From an uncultured Erysipelotrichaceae bacterium (GTDB lineage: Bacteria; Bacillota_I; Bacilli_A; RFN20; CAG-826), in the NCBI GenBank assembly GCA_900314865.1, contig OMWW01000003.1:1-64000 (forward strand): a DNA stretch of 64,000 bases, in the 5' to 3' direction. The position numbers and the translations under genes were made by a program. Of the stretch, positions 26,878 through 36,407 are shown in pieces. The notes under the pieces are model-generated. The model saw nothing but the letters and a program-made list of their open reading frames with translations, ran no database searches and had not been told where the DNA came from. Position 1 is the stretch's first letter; each line of letters opens with the position of its first letter.

Positions 26878-29800
26878 ATGAAAGAAAAGATGCGAAGCTT
26901 TTTAAATCATATCCACATCGAGAATATCGATGATTTTGATATTGATTTTGAAATGGTGGGCCGCAATCGTTTTAATTATCAGCAAATCGATATGATTATT
27001 CTTAAGGAAACCCCTTGGGAATATGAATTACTTAGAGAATTTATTGACGCTTTAGGAAGCATCGATTATCCATATACTTTACATTTCTCATATTTACAAA
27101 AGCCAAGTAGTGAAGACGCGGTTAAGTTGTTTAATGATTGGTTTAGATTCTTATATCGTTCTGAAAGCGATATTGAACTTATTCCTATGGAAAATGGAAT
27201 TATTCACATCGAATATTTGGATGAATCATTCAAAGCAAGAAATGAATCAATCATTAAAGAATTTAAATCTTTCTTAGCCTTCATTTCATATGATTTCATT
27301 GAGATTACTGAAGATGTTAAACCACAAGAAGCTGAAGTAGTAGAAGTTGACCAAAAAACAAAGAACAAAGTCAACAAAGCTGCGTCTAAAATCGCTGAAG
27401 AAGGTATTAAAGAAAACGCGGAAGAACCAGACATCACTGATCGTAATGATATTGCCGAAATTGTTGAAAAAGAGCAAAAAGAAAAGAATGAGCAAATTGA
27501 AGACGCGCTTTTAAAACAAATGAAGAAGAACCGCGAATTGATGCTCAAAGATAGAGAACGTCAAAGACTAAATATGCGCGGCAAATATAACTTTATTGAA
27601 AAGATTGACGATATTACCGTAGAAAGTGATCATGTTGATTTCGTTGGTAAGGTTTATCAAAAGGAAGTCACTGAAAGAGGACCAAAGAAACGCCTTGTTT
27701 TCGGTGTCTCTGATAGTTTTGGTGGTGCGATCAGTTGTAACATGTATCAAAACTTACAAGTCAATGATGAACTCGTAGAACAATTAGACCACTCTAACGT
27801 TCGTATTAGAGGGGTTGCTTATATTGACGATTATGACCATAATCTAAAGATTAAATGTCATTATATAGATTTGCTTCCACCTGATGAAGTGTTTCCTGAC
27901 GCTACTCCGGTTAAAAGAGTAGAACTTCATCTTCATAGCAATATGTCCACTCAAGATGGAATAAGCGAAATGGGTGAATATTGTGCTTACGCCAAGCGCC
28001 TTGGACATACCGCTATGGCCATTACTGACCACGGCTGTGTACAAGGATTCCCTGATGCTCAAAAAGCAGGAAAGAAAAATGACATCAAGATGCTTTATGG
28101 CTGTGAATTTTATATGGTCGATGACAAGCTTAAATATGTCGATAACCCAACAGATATCGAATTAAATAAAGCTGATTATGTTGTATTCGACTTTGAAACT
28201 ACAGGCTTAAGCGCTAGATATAACAAGATCATCGAATTTGGTGCGGTGAAGATTTCTCATGGAGTTATTACTAATCGTATTGATATTTTGGTAAACCCAA
28301 AATGTCCAATTCCAAAAAAGATTCAACAAATCACTAATATTACTGAATCTATGATTAAGGACGCTCCAACAATAGAAGAGGCGCTTCCAAAAATCATGGA
28401 ATTTATTGGTGATTCAATTTTAGTTACTCATAACGCTTCCTTCGATATTGCTTTTTTAAACCAGGCGCTTATCGATTTAGGAAATGAACCAATTAAAAAC
28501 GGAGTGGTGGATACTTTAACCATTTCTCAATATATTTTCCCTGAATCAAGAAGCCATCGTTTAGGGGCATTATGTCGTAATATGGAAGTTGAATATGATG
28601 AAGAAAGTGCTCACCGTGCTGATTACGACGCCTTTGTTTTAGCGGAAGTTTGGCAAACTCTTTTAGTGAGATTAACTAAAGATAATCTTCATTTAAAACA
28701 TCAAGATTTGACTAAATTAGAAGCAAAGAAAGAACTTATTGAACACCTTAGACCAAAACATGTTATTGCTTTAGCAAAGAACTTAAAAGGTTTAAAAGAT
28801 TTATATAGACTTGTTTCCATTTCTAACATCGAATATCTATCTAAGGTTCCAAAACTTCCTCGTAGTATTCTCAATCAATATCGCGAGAATCTTCTTATTG
28901 GTTCAGCCTGTTTTAATGGTGAAGTCTTTGAAACAGCGAGATATTATAACGGCTACAAACTTAAAAAAGTCATGTCTTTCTATGACTATATCGAAGTGCA
29001 GCCACCAGAAAACTATTCTTTCTTAGTGAACACGAATGAATTAGAACAAGAAGACGTTTATAAATATATTCAAGATATTATCGACGCCGCCAAAGAGATT
29101 GATAAACCTGTTGTCGCTACGGGTGACGTACATTACTGCTTAAAAGAAGAAAAAGTCTTTAGGGATGTTTATATTTCCGCTCCTCAAGTTGGAAAGATTA
29201 ATCACCCACTTAATCCATATAGTAGAAAGGACTATCCTCCTTTTGAAAATCCAGACCAACATTATCGTTCTACCGAAGAGATGCTTGAATGTTTCTCCTT
29301 CTTACCAAAAGATGTAGCCTACGATATTGTTGTTAAAAACACAAACATGATTGCTGATCAAATAGAAGCAATTATGCCAGTCCCTAACGATAAGCTTTAT
29401 ACACCTAAGATTGAAAACTGTGAAAACATCCTGAAAGATTTATGTTTTACTCGTGCATACGAATTATATGGAAATCCATTACCTCAATTCATTCAAGAAC
29501 GTTTAGATGCAGAACTAAATGGTATTATCACTAACGGATTCTCAGTTATTTATTATATTGCTCACTTATTAGTTAAGAAGTCTAATGAAGATGGATATAT
29601 CGTTGGAAGCCGTGGATCTGTCGGTTCGTCTTTTGTTGCCACAATGGCAGGAATTACTGAAGTTAATCCACTCCCTGCTCATTATCTCTGTCCAAAATGT
29701 AAGAAGCTTGAATGGGGTAAAGAAAGCCACCCAGGAATTAAGAGTGGATTTGATTTACCAAAGAAGAAGTGTCCAGTATGTGGAGCAGACATGATTAGTG

Positions 29801-31350
29801 ATGGACAAGATATTCCATTTGAAACCTTCCTAGGATTCCACGCTGAAAAGGTTCCTGATATAGATCTTAACTTCCCTGGCGATTATCAAGCTAGAGCTCA
29901 CGAATACACAAAAGTGTTCTTAGGTAAAGACAATGTCTTTAGAGCAGGAACAATTGAAACTGTCGCCGCAAAAACTGCGTATGGTTTTGCTCGTGGATAT
30001 ATTGAAAGAAAATATTTAGCGCAAGGAAAGAGCGAAGAAGAAGCCGCTCAACTTGTTAATCAATATCCAAAAGCAAAACTAGAATATCTCGCTAGTGGAT
30101 GTGTAGGTGTTAAACGTACAACTGGACAACACCCTGGGGGTATTGTTGTTATTCCTAGCGACCATGATGTTTATGATTTTACGCCTATTCAATGGCCTGC
30201 CGATGAAATGAATAGTGCGTGGAAAACCACCCACTTCGACTTCCATTCTATCCACGACACAGTTTTAAAGCTTGATATGCTTGGTCACGTCGACCCAGTT
30301 GCCTTAAAGATGATGTGTGATATAACTGGTATCAATATCAAAGATATTCCAATGAATGATCCAGATGTTTTAGCGTTGTTCTCAACCACTAAACCATTAC
30401 ATTTACACAGCAACTACTTAAACGAAGAAACTGGTGCCTTAGCGATTCCAGAATTTGGTACGGAATTCGTTAGAGGTATCTTAGAGAAAACTCGTCCAAC
30501 AACGTTCTCTGATTTAGTTATTATTTCAGGTTTGTCCCATGGTACTAATGTTTGGAACGGTAACGCTGAAGACATCATCAATCGAAAAGTTGCAACCTTA
30601 CAAGAAGTTATTGGATGTCGTGATGATATTATGACTTACCTTATTGGTAGGGGTTTACCTGCTAATGTATCTTTCGCAATTATGGAAGATGTCCGTAAAG
30701 GTAAAGGTTTAAAACCCGAATATGAAGAAGCGATGTTAGCACATAATGTTCCTTCTTATTACATTGATTCTTGTAAAAAGATTAAATATATGTTCCCTAA
30801 AGGACACGCGGTGGCTTATGTTACGATGGCGATTCGTGTTGGATATTTCAAAATCCATTATCCTTTAGAATTCTACGCGACATTCTTCTCAGTTCGTAGT
30901 AAACAATATGACATCATTCCAATGATTAAGGGTGAAGAAGCGATTATTGCTAGACTTGAACAACTCAAAGTAAAAGAGAAGACAATCGGAGAAAAATTAT
31001 CTCCTAAAGAAGAAGAACAACTTAAGACTTTAACCATCGCAATTGAGATGGTTCAAAGAGGTTATAAATTTGCAAATATTGACTTATATCGCTCAGAAGC
31101 CACTCGTTTTGTGGTGGATCACGAACATAAATCACTTATTCCTCCATTCATTACTATTGATGGACTTGGAGAAAATAACGCGGTCACAGTTATTGAAGAA
31201 AGAAAGAAGAGACCATTCACCTCTAAAGAAGATTTACTTAGAAGAACTAAACTTACTTCTACTAATGTAAATGATTTATCATCTTTAGGTGTTTTAGATG
31301 AATTGAGCGAAAATGACCAATTGTCATTATTTGATTTTGGAGGATTTTAG
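26878..31350 (+). CDS. polC: DNA polymerase III alpha subunit, PolC type
   Basis: PolC is the Gram-positive replicative polymerase with built-in proofreading. The 1490-residue protein has an OB domain (about 235-330), the PHP domain starting VELHLHSNMSTQDG (about 347), an inserted DEDD exonuclease starting VVFDFETTGLS (about 435), a zinc module (CPKC and CPVC near 938-975), the polymerase motif PDIDLNFPGDYQ (about 994) and a C-terminal helix-hairpin-helix region. The ATG at 26878 is chosen over the GTG at 26869 because TAGGTGA, overlapping the rseP stop, gives an SD. Confidence 0.97.
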   Translation: MKEKMRSFLNHIHIENIDDFDIDFEMVGRNRFNYQQIDMIILKETPWEYELLREFIDALGSIDYPYTLHFSYLQKPSSEDAVKLFNDWFRFLYRSESDIELIPMENGIIHIEYLDESFKARNESIIKEFKSFLAFISYDFIEITEDVKPQEAEVVEVDQKTKNKVNKAASKIAEEGIKENAEEPDITDRNDIAEIVEKEQKEKNEQIEDALLKQMKKNRELMLKDRERQRLNMRGKYNFIEKIDDITVESDHVDFVGKVYQKEVTERGPKKRLVFGVSDSFGGAISCNMYQNLQVNDELVEQLDHSNVRIRGVAYIDDYDHNLKIKCHYIDLLPPDEVFPDATPVKRVELHLHSNMSTQDGISEMGEYCAYAKRLGHTAMAITDHGCVQGFPDAQKAGKKNDIKMLYGCEFYMVDDKLKYVDNPTDIELNKADYVVFDFETTGLSARYNKIIEFGAVKISHGVITNRIDILVNPKCPIPKKIQQITNITESMIKDAPTIEEALPKIMEFIGDSILVTHNASFDIAFLNQALIDLGNEPIKNGVVDTLTISQYIFPESRSHRLGALCRNMEVEYDEESAHRADYDAFVLAEVWQTLLVRLTKDNLHLKHQDLTKLEAKKELIEHLRPKHVIALAKNLKGLKDLYRLVSISNIEYLSKVPKLPRSILNQYRENLLIGSACFNGEVFETARYYNGYKLKKVMSFYDYIEVQPPENYSFLVNTNELEQEDVYKYIQDIIDAAKEIDKPVVATGDVHYCLKEEKVFRDVYISAPQVGKINHPLNPYSRKDYPPFENPDQHYRSTEEMLECFSFLPKDVAYDIVVKNTNMIADQIEAIMPVPNDKLYTPKIENCENILKDLCFTRAYELYGNPLPQFIQERLDAELNGIITNGFSVIYYIAHLLVKKSNEDGYIVGSRGSVGSSFVATMAGITEVNPLPAHYLCPKCKKLEWGKESHPGIKSGFDLPKKKCPVCGADMISDGQDIPFETFLGFHAEKVPDIDLNFPGDYQARAHEYTKVFLGKDNVFRAGTIETVAAKTAYGFARGYIERKYLAQGKSEEEAAQLVNQYPKAKLEYLASGCVGVKRTTGQHPGGIVVIPSDHDVYDFTPIQWPADEMNSAWKTTHFDFHSIHDTVLKLDMLGHVDPVALKMMCDITGINIKDIPMNDPDVLALFSTTKPLHLHSNYLNEETGALAIPEFGTEFVRGILEKTRPTTFSDLVIISGLSHGTNVWNGNAEDIINRKVATLQEVIGCRDDIMTYLIGRGLPANVSFAIMEDVRKGKGLKPEYEEAMLAHNVPSYYIDSCKKIKYMFPKGHAVAYVTMAIRVGYFKIHYPLEFYATFFSVRSKQYDIIPMIKGEEAIIARLEQLKVKEKTIGEKLSPKEEEQLKTLTIAIEMVQRGYKFANIDLYRSEATRFVVDHEHKSLIPPFITIDGLGENNAVTVIEERKKRPFTSKEDLLRRTKLTSTNVNDLSSLGVLDELSENDQLSLFDFGGF

Positions 31351-31354
31351 AAGT

Positions 31355-31431
31355 CGGGAAGTAGCGCAACTTGGTAGCGCATCAATTTCGGGTGTTGAGG
31401 GTTGTCGGTTCAAATCCGATCTTCCCGACCA
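31355..31431 (+). tRNA. tRNA-Pro (anticodon CGG)
   Basis: The acceptor strands CGGGAAG and CTTCCCG pair, CCA is encoded, and the anticodon arm TCAAT-TTCGGGT-GTTGA puts CGG at 34-36. It starts 4 nt after the polC stop, so it may be cut from the polC transcript. It reads only CCG. Confidence 0.92.
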
Positions 31432-31441
31432 TTAAATTCTT

Positions 31442-32221
31442 ATGAAATTACTTAGAGTAAATAAAGATGCATTTGAGAAAAGAATCCACGAGATAGATTT
31501 ATTCCGTGGCTTTTTAATTCTGCTTGTTATCTTTGATCACTTGATGTGGTTCATTAACTTTTATCTTTGTCACAATACTTCCTCTTTTTTAAATTGGTAT
31601 TGGACAAGCACTTTGCGTTTTGTGGTCCGACAGGCTGTATTAATGCTCTTCCTATTTACTTGCGGACTTAGTTGCTACTTAAGTAGAAACAATAAAAAAC
31701 GTGGTGTATTTCTATTCCTACTATGCGTTGGTGTTACTGTTGTTACTCATCTTATTCAGTTGATGCCGATGTTTTCTAACCGTGTTATCGCTATCGACTG
31801 CAATATCCTTTTGGTTATTGCTTTATCTATCCTTTTATTCTGCGTGTTTGAAAAAAGAACATCTAAAGATTTGCTTCTGATAAGTGCCATCTTAATGATT
31901 TTTTATTTCTTTATTCTTTTATCGATGAAAGTGAATCCGGATGTCACTTATAACCCATTTAAAAGCATTCTATATTGTACCTTCAATCCTGTTAGGGCAG
32001 GATATGTCGGTGATTATTTACCGCTTTTCCCATATATCATTTTCCTTTTCTTAGGAGTGGTATTTGCAAGAACCTTATATAAAGACAAGAAATCTTTGAT
32101 TTCTAAAAAGGGAAAATGGGAAAGACCTATTTGTTTCTTAGGTCGACACACACTCATTATTTATATCGCGCATGAAGTATTGTTTACACTTATATTCATG
32201 TTACTTGATAAAATATTCTAA
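31442..32221 (+). CDS. Polytopic membrane protein, DUF1624 (HGSNAT catalytic-domain-like) family
   Basis: The 259-residue protein has about seven hydrophobic segments and an N-terminal motif RIHEIDLFRGFLILLVIFDH, typical of the DUF1624 / heparan-alpha-glucosaminide N-acetyltransferase-like family. A conserved His follows the first helix start. Such proteins are thought to move acyl groups across the membrane. It lies 9 nt before an acyl-CoA ligase gene, suggesting the two act on one acyl-modified product. The substrate is unknown. Confidence 0.7.
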   Translation: MKLLRVNKDAFEKRIHEIDLFRGFLILLVIFDHLMWFINFYLCHNTSSFLNWYWTSTLRFVVRQAVLMLFLFTCGLSCYLSRNNKKRGVFLFLLCVGVTVVTHLIQLMPMFSNRVIAIDCNILLVIALSILLFCVFEKRTSKDLLLISAILMIFYFFILLSMKVNPDVTYNPFKSILYCTFNPVRAGYVGDYLPLFPYIIFLFLGVVFARTLYKDKKSLISKKGKWERPICFLGRHTLIIYIAHEVLFTLIFMLLDKIF

Positions 32222-32230
32222 AGAGGGTTT

Positions 32231-33853
32231 ATGAATTTAGAAGAATTAACTTTATATCAAGCTTATGTATCTGCTTGTCAAAAAGTACCAAATGAGACAG
32301 CAATATATTATTTTGATGCGGAAATTAGTTTTTCTAAGCTTTTAGACCGTATTGATGAGACGGCCTCTATCTTACAAAACCTTTATCGTATTGAAAAAGG
32401 TGATGTAGTGCTAGTTTCTTTACCTAATATTCCTGAGACTATTATTCTTTTCTACGCGCTTAATAAGATTGGGGCGATTAGCAATATGGTTCATCCATAT
32501 TCTCCGTTTGAAGCGATGCAAAGATATTATGATGAAGCACACTGTAAAATGGCGTTCCTATTTGAGAATCGTGTCTATAAGGAATTGAAAAGTTATTTAG
32601 ACTTTAATGGAACGGTTGTTCTTTGTAGCGCTGGTAGTTCTCTTCCACTTAGAAAAAGAGAATCTTATTATTTCCTTAATCGCAAAATGATCAAAGAGAT
32701 TAAGAAAACACGAAAATTCCAGTTTTTTCATAACTTATCAACAAAGCTTATTAGTGTAGAAAAACCTATTGGATTAGAAGAAACAAGTGTTATCCTACAT
32801 TCGGCGTCCACAACAGGTATAGCTAAATCTATTTGCTTAAGTTCAAAAAGTTTTAATTTCACTGCAGATAGAGTGAGCGAAATCATGTGTATGGATCCTT
32901 CTGAATTCATTGGAAAGAGCTTAATTTCCGTTCTTCCTAGCTTCCATGGATTTGGTTTATGTATGACGATGCACGCTCCTTTAACCAATTGTTTTGGGGT
33001 TGCTCTTATTCCGAAATTTTCCACCAAAAGTATCGTCAAAACTATGGCAAAACTCAAAAATGTTATATGTATATGTGGTGTTCCAACAATCTTTAAAGCC
33101 CTTCTTAATGATGTCAGTTTTACTTCTTCAAAACATTTAAAGACTTTACGAAATTGTTACTCGGGTGGTGACTCCCTTAACATGATAATTAAGGAGAATT
33201 TTGACACTGCTTGTATTAGGAAGAATTCGCGTTGTCGTTTATATGAAGGGTATGGTTTAACCGAACTTCTATCCGTATGCGCAGTTAACACACATCGACG
33301 TCATAAGTTCGCTTCAATAGGCTATCCTCTTAGAGGAGTAGAAATTAAGATTTTAGATGAAGATAGAAAAGAGCTTCCTCCTTATCAAGTTGGTGAAATC
33401 GCAATTAAATGTGAGAGCAACATGCTTCATTATTTCAATGATCCAGAAGCTACTAAGGCGACCTATGTTGGAGACTTTTTGACTACTGGTGACCTTGGCT
33501 ATCTTGACGAAGATGGATTTTTATATTTTAAGAGTCGTAAGAAAAACGTTATTAAAGTTAGTGGAGTGGCCGTGTTCCCTTCTGAAATTGAAAAAGTTAT
33601 CTCTTCTTTAAAGGGTGTCACTAATTGTTGTGTTGTTCAAATTCCAGATGAAAAGACAGTTAACGCTGCTAAGGCATATGTTGTTAGCAAAAACAAAGAC
33701 CCTGAAAGAATTCAACTAGCGTGTAAAAAGAAACTGATTAGCTGGGCGATTCCTAAAGAAGTGGAGTTTGTGTCTTCTTTACCAATGACTAAATATAACA
33801 AAGTTGACCATAAAAAAGTCCAAGAGATGGAAAATAAGAAACGAAACATATAA
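32231..33853 (+). CDS. AMP-forming acyl-CoA ligase / AMP-binding protein
   Basis: The 540-residue protein has adenylation-family motifs: an A3-like loop HSASTTGIAKS (about 193), YEGYGLTE (about 340), TGDLGYLDEDGF (about 417), the hinge KSRKKNVIKVSG, and a C-terminal lysine in TKYNKVDHKK. It would activate a carboxylic acid to an acyl-AMP and then a thioester. The A3 loop departs from the usual SGTTGxPKG, with Ser and Ala in place of Gly and Pro but the Lys kept. It has a weak SD (AGAGGG) and ends 14 nt before tRNA-Leu. Confidence 0.85.
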   Translation: MNLEELTLYQAYVSACQKVPNETAIYYFDAEISFSKLLDRIDETASILQNLYRIEKGDVVLVSLPNIPETIILFYALNKIGAISNMVHPYSPFEAMQRYYDEAHCKMAFLFENRVYKELKSYLDFNGTVVLCSAGSSLPLRKRESYYFLNRKMIKEIKKTRKFQFFHNLSTKLISVEKPIGLEETSVILHSASTTGIAKSICLSSKSFNFTADRVSEIMCMDPSEFIGKSLISVLPSFHGFGLCMTMHAPLTNCFGVALIPKFSTKSIVKTMAKLKNVICICGVPTIFKALLNDVSFTSSKHLKTLRNCYSGGDSLNMIIKENFDTACIRKNSRCRLYEGYGLTELLSVCAVNTHRRHKFASIGYPLRGVEIKILDEDRKELPPYQVGEIAIKCESNMLHYFNDPEATKATYVGDFLTTGDLGYLDEDGFLYFKSRKKNVIKVSGVAVFPSEIEKVISSLKGVTNCCVVQIPDEKTVNAAKAYVVSKNKDPERIQLACKKKLISWAIPKEVEFVSSLPMTKYNKVDHKKVQEMENKKRNI

Positions 33854-33867
33854 AATCTTATTTACTT

Positions 33868-33952
33868 GTGACCATGGCGGAATTGGTAGACGCGCTAGTT
33901 TCAGACGCTAGTGGAGAAATCCGTGGAAGTTCAAGTCTTCTTGGTCACACCA
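33868..33952 (+). tRNA. tRNA-Leu (anticodon CAG)
   Basis: The acceptor GTGACCA pairs with TGGTCAC, with a long variable arm and encoded CCA. The anticodon arm CTAGT-TTCAGAC-GCTAG gives CAG. A terminator follows directly. Confidence 0.93.
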
Positions 33953-33963
33953 AATAGGTAGTC

Positions 33964-33996
33964 AAGCATTTCAATATTTGAAGTGCTTTTTCTTTT
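33964..33996 (+). terminator. Terminator after tRNA-Leu (CAG)
   Basis: AAGCATTTCAA-TAT-TTGAAGTGCTT is an 11-bp stem with one G-T pair, followed by a T-rich tail. Confidence 0.88.
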
Positions 33997-34030
33997 ATTT
34001 TTATCTACAATTTAAGTGAAGGTGATTTAT

Positions 34031-35437
34031 ATGAGTTATATGAGGGAAGAGATTCACCAAATCTTTGTGAATCAGCACAACTATTTTGATAGTGGTGAAA
34101 CTTTAAGTGTTAAATTTAGAAAAACACAACTTAGAAAACTTAAAGAAGCGGTTATTAAAAACCAAGACTTGATTGTTGATGCACTTCATAAAGATTTAGG
34201 ACGCAGTGAAATGGAAGCATATCTTTGTGATATTGGTCCAGTTATTATGGAAATCAATGAATGTTTACATGGTTTACGTAAATGGGCTAAGCCGGAAAGA
34301 CATCTTTCTGGCATGGCTTCTTTCCCAAGCATTTTTACTCGTGTTTATAAAATGCCTTATGGTGTTTCTTTAATCATCTCGCCTTTTAACTTCCCAATTT
34401 TATTATCATTCGGTGTACTTGCCGCAGCAATTAGTGGTGGTAACACCGCAATTATTAAAGCGAGTAGTAAATCATATAATTCTACTTTAGCGATGAAAAA
34501 AATCATCGAAGAAACATTTGATGAGAAATATATCACGGTCATCGATGGTGGACATGATGTGGCAGACTTCTGTTTAGAAGAAAGAAGTGACAAGATTTTC
34601 TATACTGGTTCTCCTAATGTTGGTAAACACGTTATGGAACTTGCTTCCCGTAATTTAACACCTGTAACTTTAGAGTTAGGTGGAGAAAATGGTAACTGGT
34701 GTATTGTTAGAAAAGACGCAAATCTTAAGGATGCGGCTAGAAAAATAGCGTTCTTCAAGATTTTGAATTCTGGACAAATTTGTATCAACATCAATCAAGT
34801 AGCGGTTGCTAAAGAAGTTGCCGACGAATTTGTTGAAGAATTGAAGAAAGCGTTTGTCAAACAAATTGGTGAATGCGCTTATAAAAACGAAGATTATCCT
34901 AAACTCATTACTTCTAGAGCGTATGAGAATATCGCTAATGAAGCTAAAGAATATCAAGATCGTATCGTTTTTGGTGGTGAAGGTAATCCAGAAACACAGA
35001 AATTTAATCCAACTATCATTTATCCAGTTAAGATTGATGAGAAGATTGTGAATCATGAAATCTTTGGACCTCTTTTACCAGTTGTCACTTTTGAAGATGA
35101 TAAGGTAAATGAAATATTAGAAGTCATCTCTTCTCGTGAACATGGCTTAGCGTTATACCTATTCACTAAAAACAAGAAGTGGGCAAAAAAAGTTATGCAA
35201 ACTCAACAATATGGTGGAGGCTGTATTAACGAAGTTTGTATCCATTTAATGGTTAAAGGTGTTCCATTTAATGGAACAGGCCATTCTGGTATGGGCGCAT
35301 ATCATGGAGTGTGGGGATTTAGAGAATTTACTCATCCTTCTACGACTTTATTTGGTCACACTCATATGAATCTCTCTTTAAGAGAACACCCATATTCAAA
35401 GAAGAAAAAAGACATGATGTCTAAATTCTTAAAATAG
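34031..35437 (+). CDS. Aldehyde dehydrogenase (class 3-like)
   Basis: The 468-residue NAD(P)-dependent enzyme has the cofactor-site stretch SPFNFPILLS, the catalytic glutamate in TLELGGENGNW, the catalytic cysteine in LNSGQICIN and the C-terminal motif GHSGMGAYHG. It resembles ALDHs that oxidise fatty or aromatic aldehydes. The usual Lys-Ser-Pro after LELGG is replaced by Glu-Asn-Gly. The ATG at 34031 is preceded by AAGGTGA; the GTG at 34016 has no SD. Confidence 0.88.
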   Translation: MSYMREEIHQIFVNQHNYFDSGETLSVKFRKTQLRKLKEAVIKNQDLIVDALHKDLGRSEMEAYLCDIGPVIMEINECLHGLRKWAKPERHLSGMASFPSIFTRVYKMPYGVSLIISPFNFPILLSFGVLAAAISGGNTAIIKASSKSYNSTLAMKKIIEETFDEKYITVIDGGHDVADFCLEERSDKIFYTGSPNVGKHVMELASRNLTPVTLELGGENGNWCIVRKDANLKDAARKIAFFKILNSGQICININQVAVAKEVADEFVEELKKAFVKQIGECAYKNEDYPKLITSRAYENIANEAKEYQDRIVFGGEGNPETQKFNPTIIYPVKIDEKIVNHEIFGPLLPVVTFEDDKVNEILEVISSREHGLALYLFTKNKKWAKKVMQTQQYGGGCINEVCIHLMVKGVPFNGTGHSGMGAYHGVWGFREFTHPSTTLFGHTHMNLSLREHPYSKKKKDMMSKFLK

Positions 35438-35445
35438 GAGACTTT

Positions 35446-36141
35446 ATGTTAGTAAGTATCTTATTAATGTCATTTGGCTTTGTATTCATGGTTCTTTTCA
35501 TCATTGGAAAAGTTGTTAATTATTCTTTAAAAGTTACTATTGTTAAGGGGTTAGCATCTTCAATGTTTGTTGCTCTAGCAATTTATCTTTTCTATATGAA
35601 AGGATGTCCTAGATTAGGAGCATTCCTTATTGCTGGATCCACCCTTGGCTTTGTTGGGGATATCTTATTAGGTTTAAAAAGAACATTTACTAATAAAACA
35701 TCTTTGTTCAATTATGGTGGACTTTTAAGTTTCTTAATTGGCCATGTTGTCTTTATCGTTGGATTATATGTTACCTACTATAATAAGGGTCATGTTGCTG
35801 CAGCGATTGTTCCGTTTGTGGTTGCTATTTTATTCAGTGTATCCGTTGTTAAATTCCAAAAATACTTGAACTTAAATTTCGGAAATAAGGGACTTCCTAC
35901 ATTTATTTATATCATTTTGGTAGCTTCTTTCTCCTTCTCTTCGTTTGCATTATTGATATCAAACTCATTCCACGGCGTGCCTTTAATCATGATTACCGTT
36001 GGAGCGTTTTTCTTTCTTAATTCTGATTTGCTTCTATGTAAAACCTATTTTGGCAAATCCAATATCTTTGAAGGCGTCCTCTACTCTATCCTTTATTACA
36101 TTGCGCAATTCCTAATTGCCTTCTCATTATTTTTCTTATAA
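35446..36141 (+). CDS. YhhN-family (TMEM86-like) membrane protein
   Basis: The 231-residue protein has about eight membrane helices with conserved acidic sites GFVGDILLGL (about 67) and FFFLNSDLLLCKTYF (about 185), and the C-terminal YYIAQFLIA, as in the YhhN/TMEM86 family. TMEM86B is a lysoplasmalogenase that releases fatty aldehyde from lysoplasmalogen. The gene directly follows an aldehyde dehydrogenase with an SD (AGGAG), so aldehyde release and oxidation may be linked. That link is an inference. Confidence 0.75.
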   Translation: MLVSILLMSFGFVFMVLFIIGKVVNYSLKVTIVKGLASSMFVALAIYLFYMKGCPRLGAFLIAGSTLGFVGDILLGLKRTFTNKTSLFNYGGLLSFLIGHVVFIVGLYVTYYNKGHVAAAIVPFVVAILFSVSVVKFQKYLNLNFGNKGLPTFIYIILVASFSFSSFALLISNSFHGVPLIMITVGAFFFLNSDLLLCKTYFGKSNIFEGVLYSILYYIAQFLIAFSLFFL

Positions 36142-36186
36142 AAATCTTTATTTATAAAGAGAGTTTCTATACAATAGTTAAGACGT

Positions 36187-36272
36187 GCCCGAGTGGTGAA
36201 ATTGGTAGACGCAATGGACTCAAAATCCATCGGTTAACAGCCATGTCGGTTCGAGTCCGACCCCGGGCACCA
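36187..36272 (+). tRNA. tRNA-Leu (anticodon CAA)
   Basis: D-arm TGGTGAAATTGG, anticodon arm ATGGA-CTCAAAA-TCCAT (CAA), class II variable arm and encoded CCA are all present. The acceptor stem GCCCGAG/CCCGGGC has one A-C mismatch at the sixth pair. Confidence 0.9.
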
Positions 36273-36283
36273 CAGGATTTTAC

Positions 36284-36318
36284 AAACTTTGATACAATTT
36301 GTGTCGAAGTTTTTTATT
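36284..36318 (+). terminator. Terminator after tRNA-Leu (CAA)
   Basis: AAACTTTGAT pairs with GTCGAAGTTT (two G-T pairs), followed by T-rich sequence. Confidence 0.75.
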
Positions 36319-36330
36319 TTTCTATTTTCA

Positions 36331-36391
36331 TTGAATGACGATCATAGCCATGTTAAAATGGCATAGTAAAAAACATCAATGGCATAGTAAA
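36331..36391 (+). promoter_or_regulatory. Promoter with two 14-bp direct repeats (likely operator)
   Basis: TTGAAT (36331-36336), a 17-bp spacer and TAAAAT (36354-36359) form the promoter. AATGGCATAGTAAA occurs at 36357-36370 and again at 36378-36391, exactly 21 bp apart, covering the -10 and the start region. GCCAT-GTTAAA-ATGGC adds an inverted half-site. The layout fits repression by a dimer or tetramer, possibly the downstream protein itself. Confidence 0.7.
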
Positions 36392-36407
36392 TCTTGGAGG
36401 TATTTTT

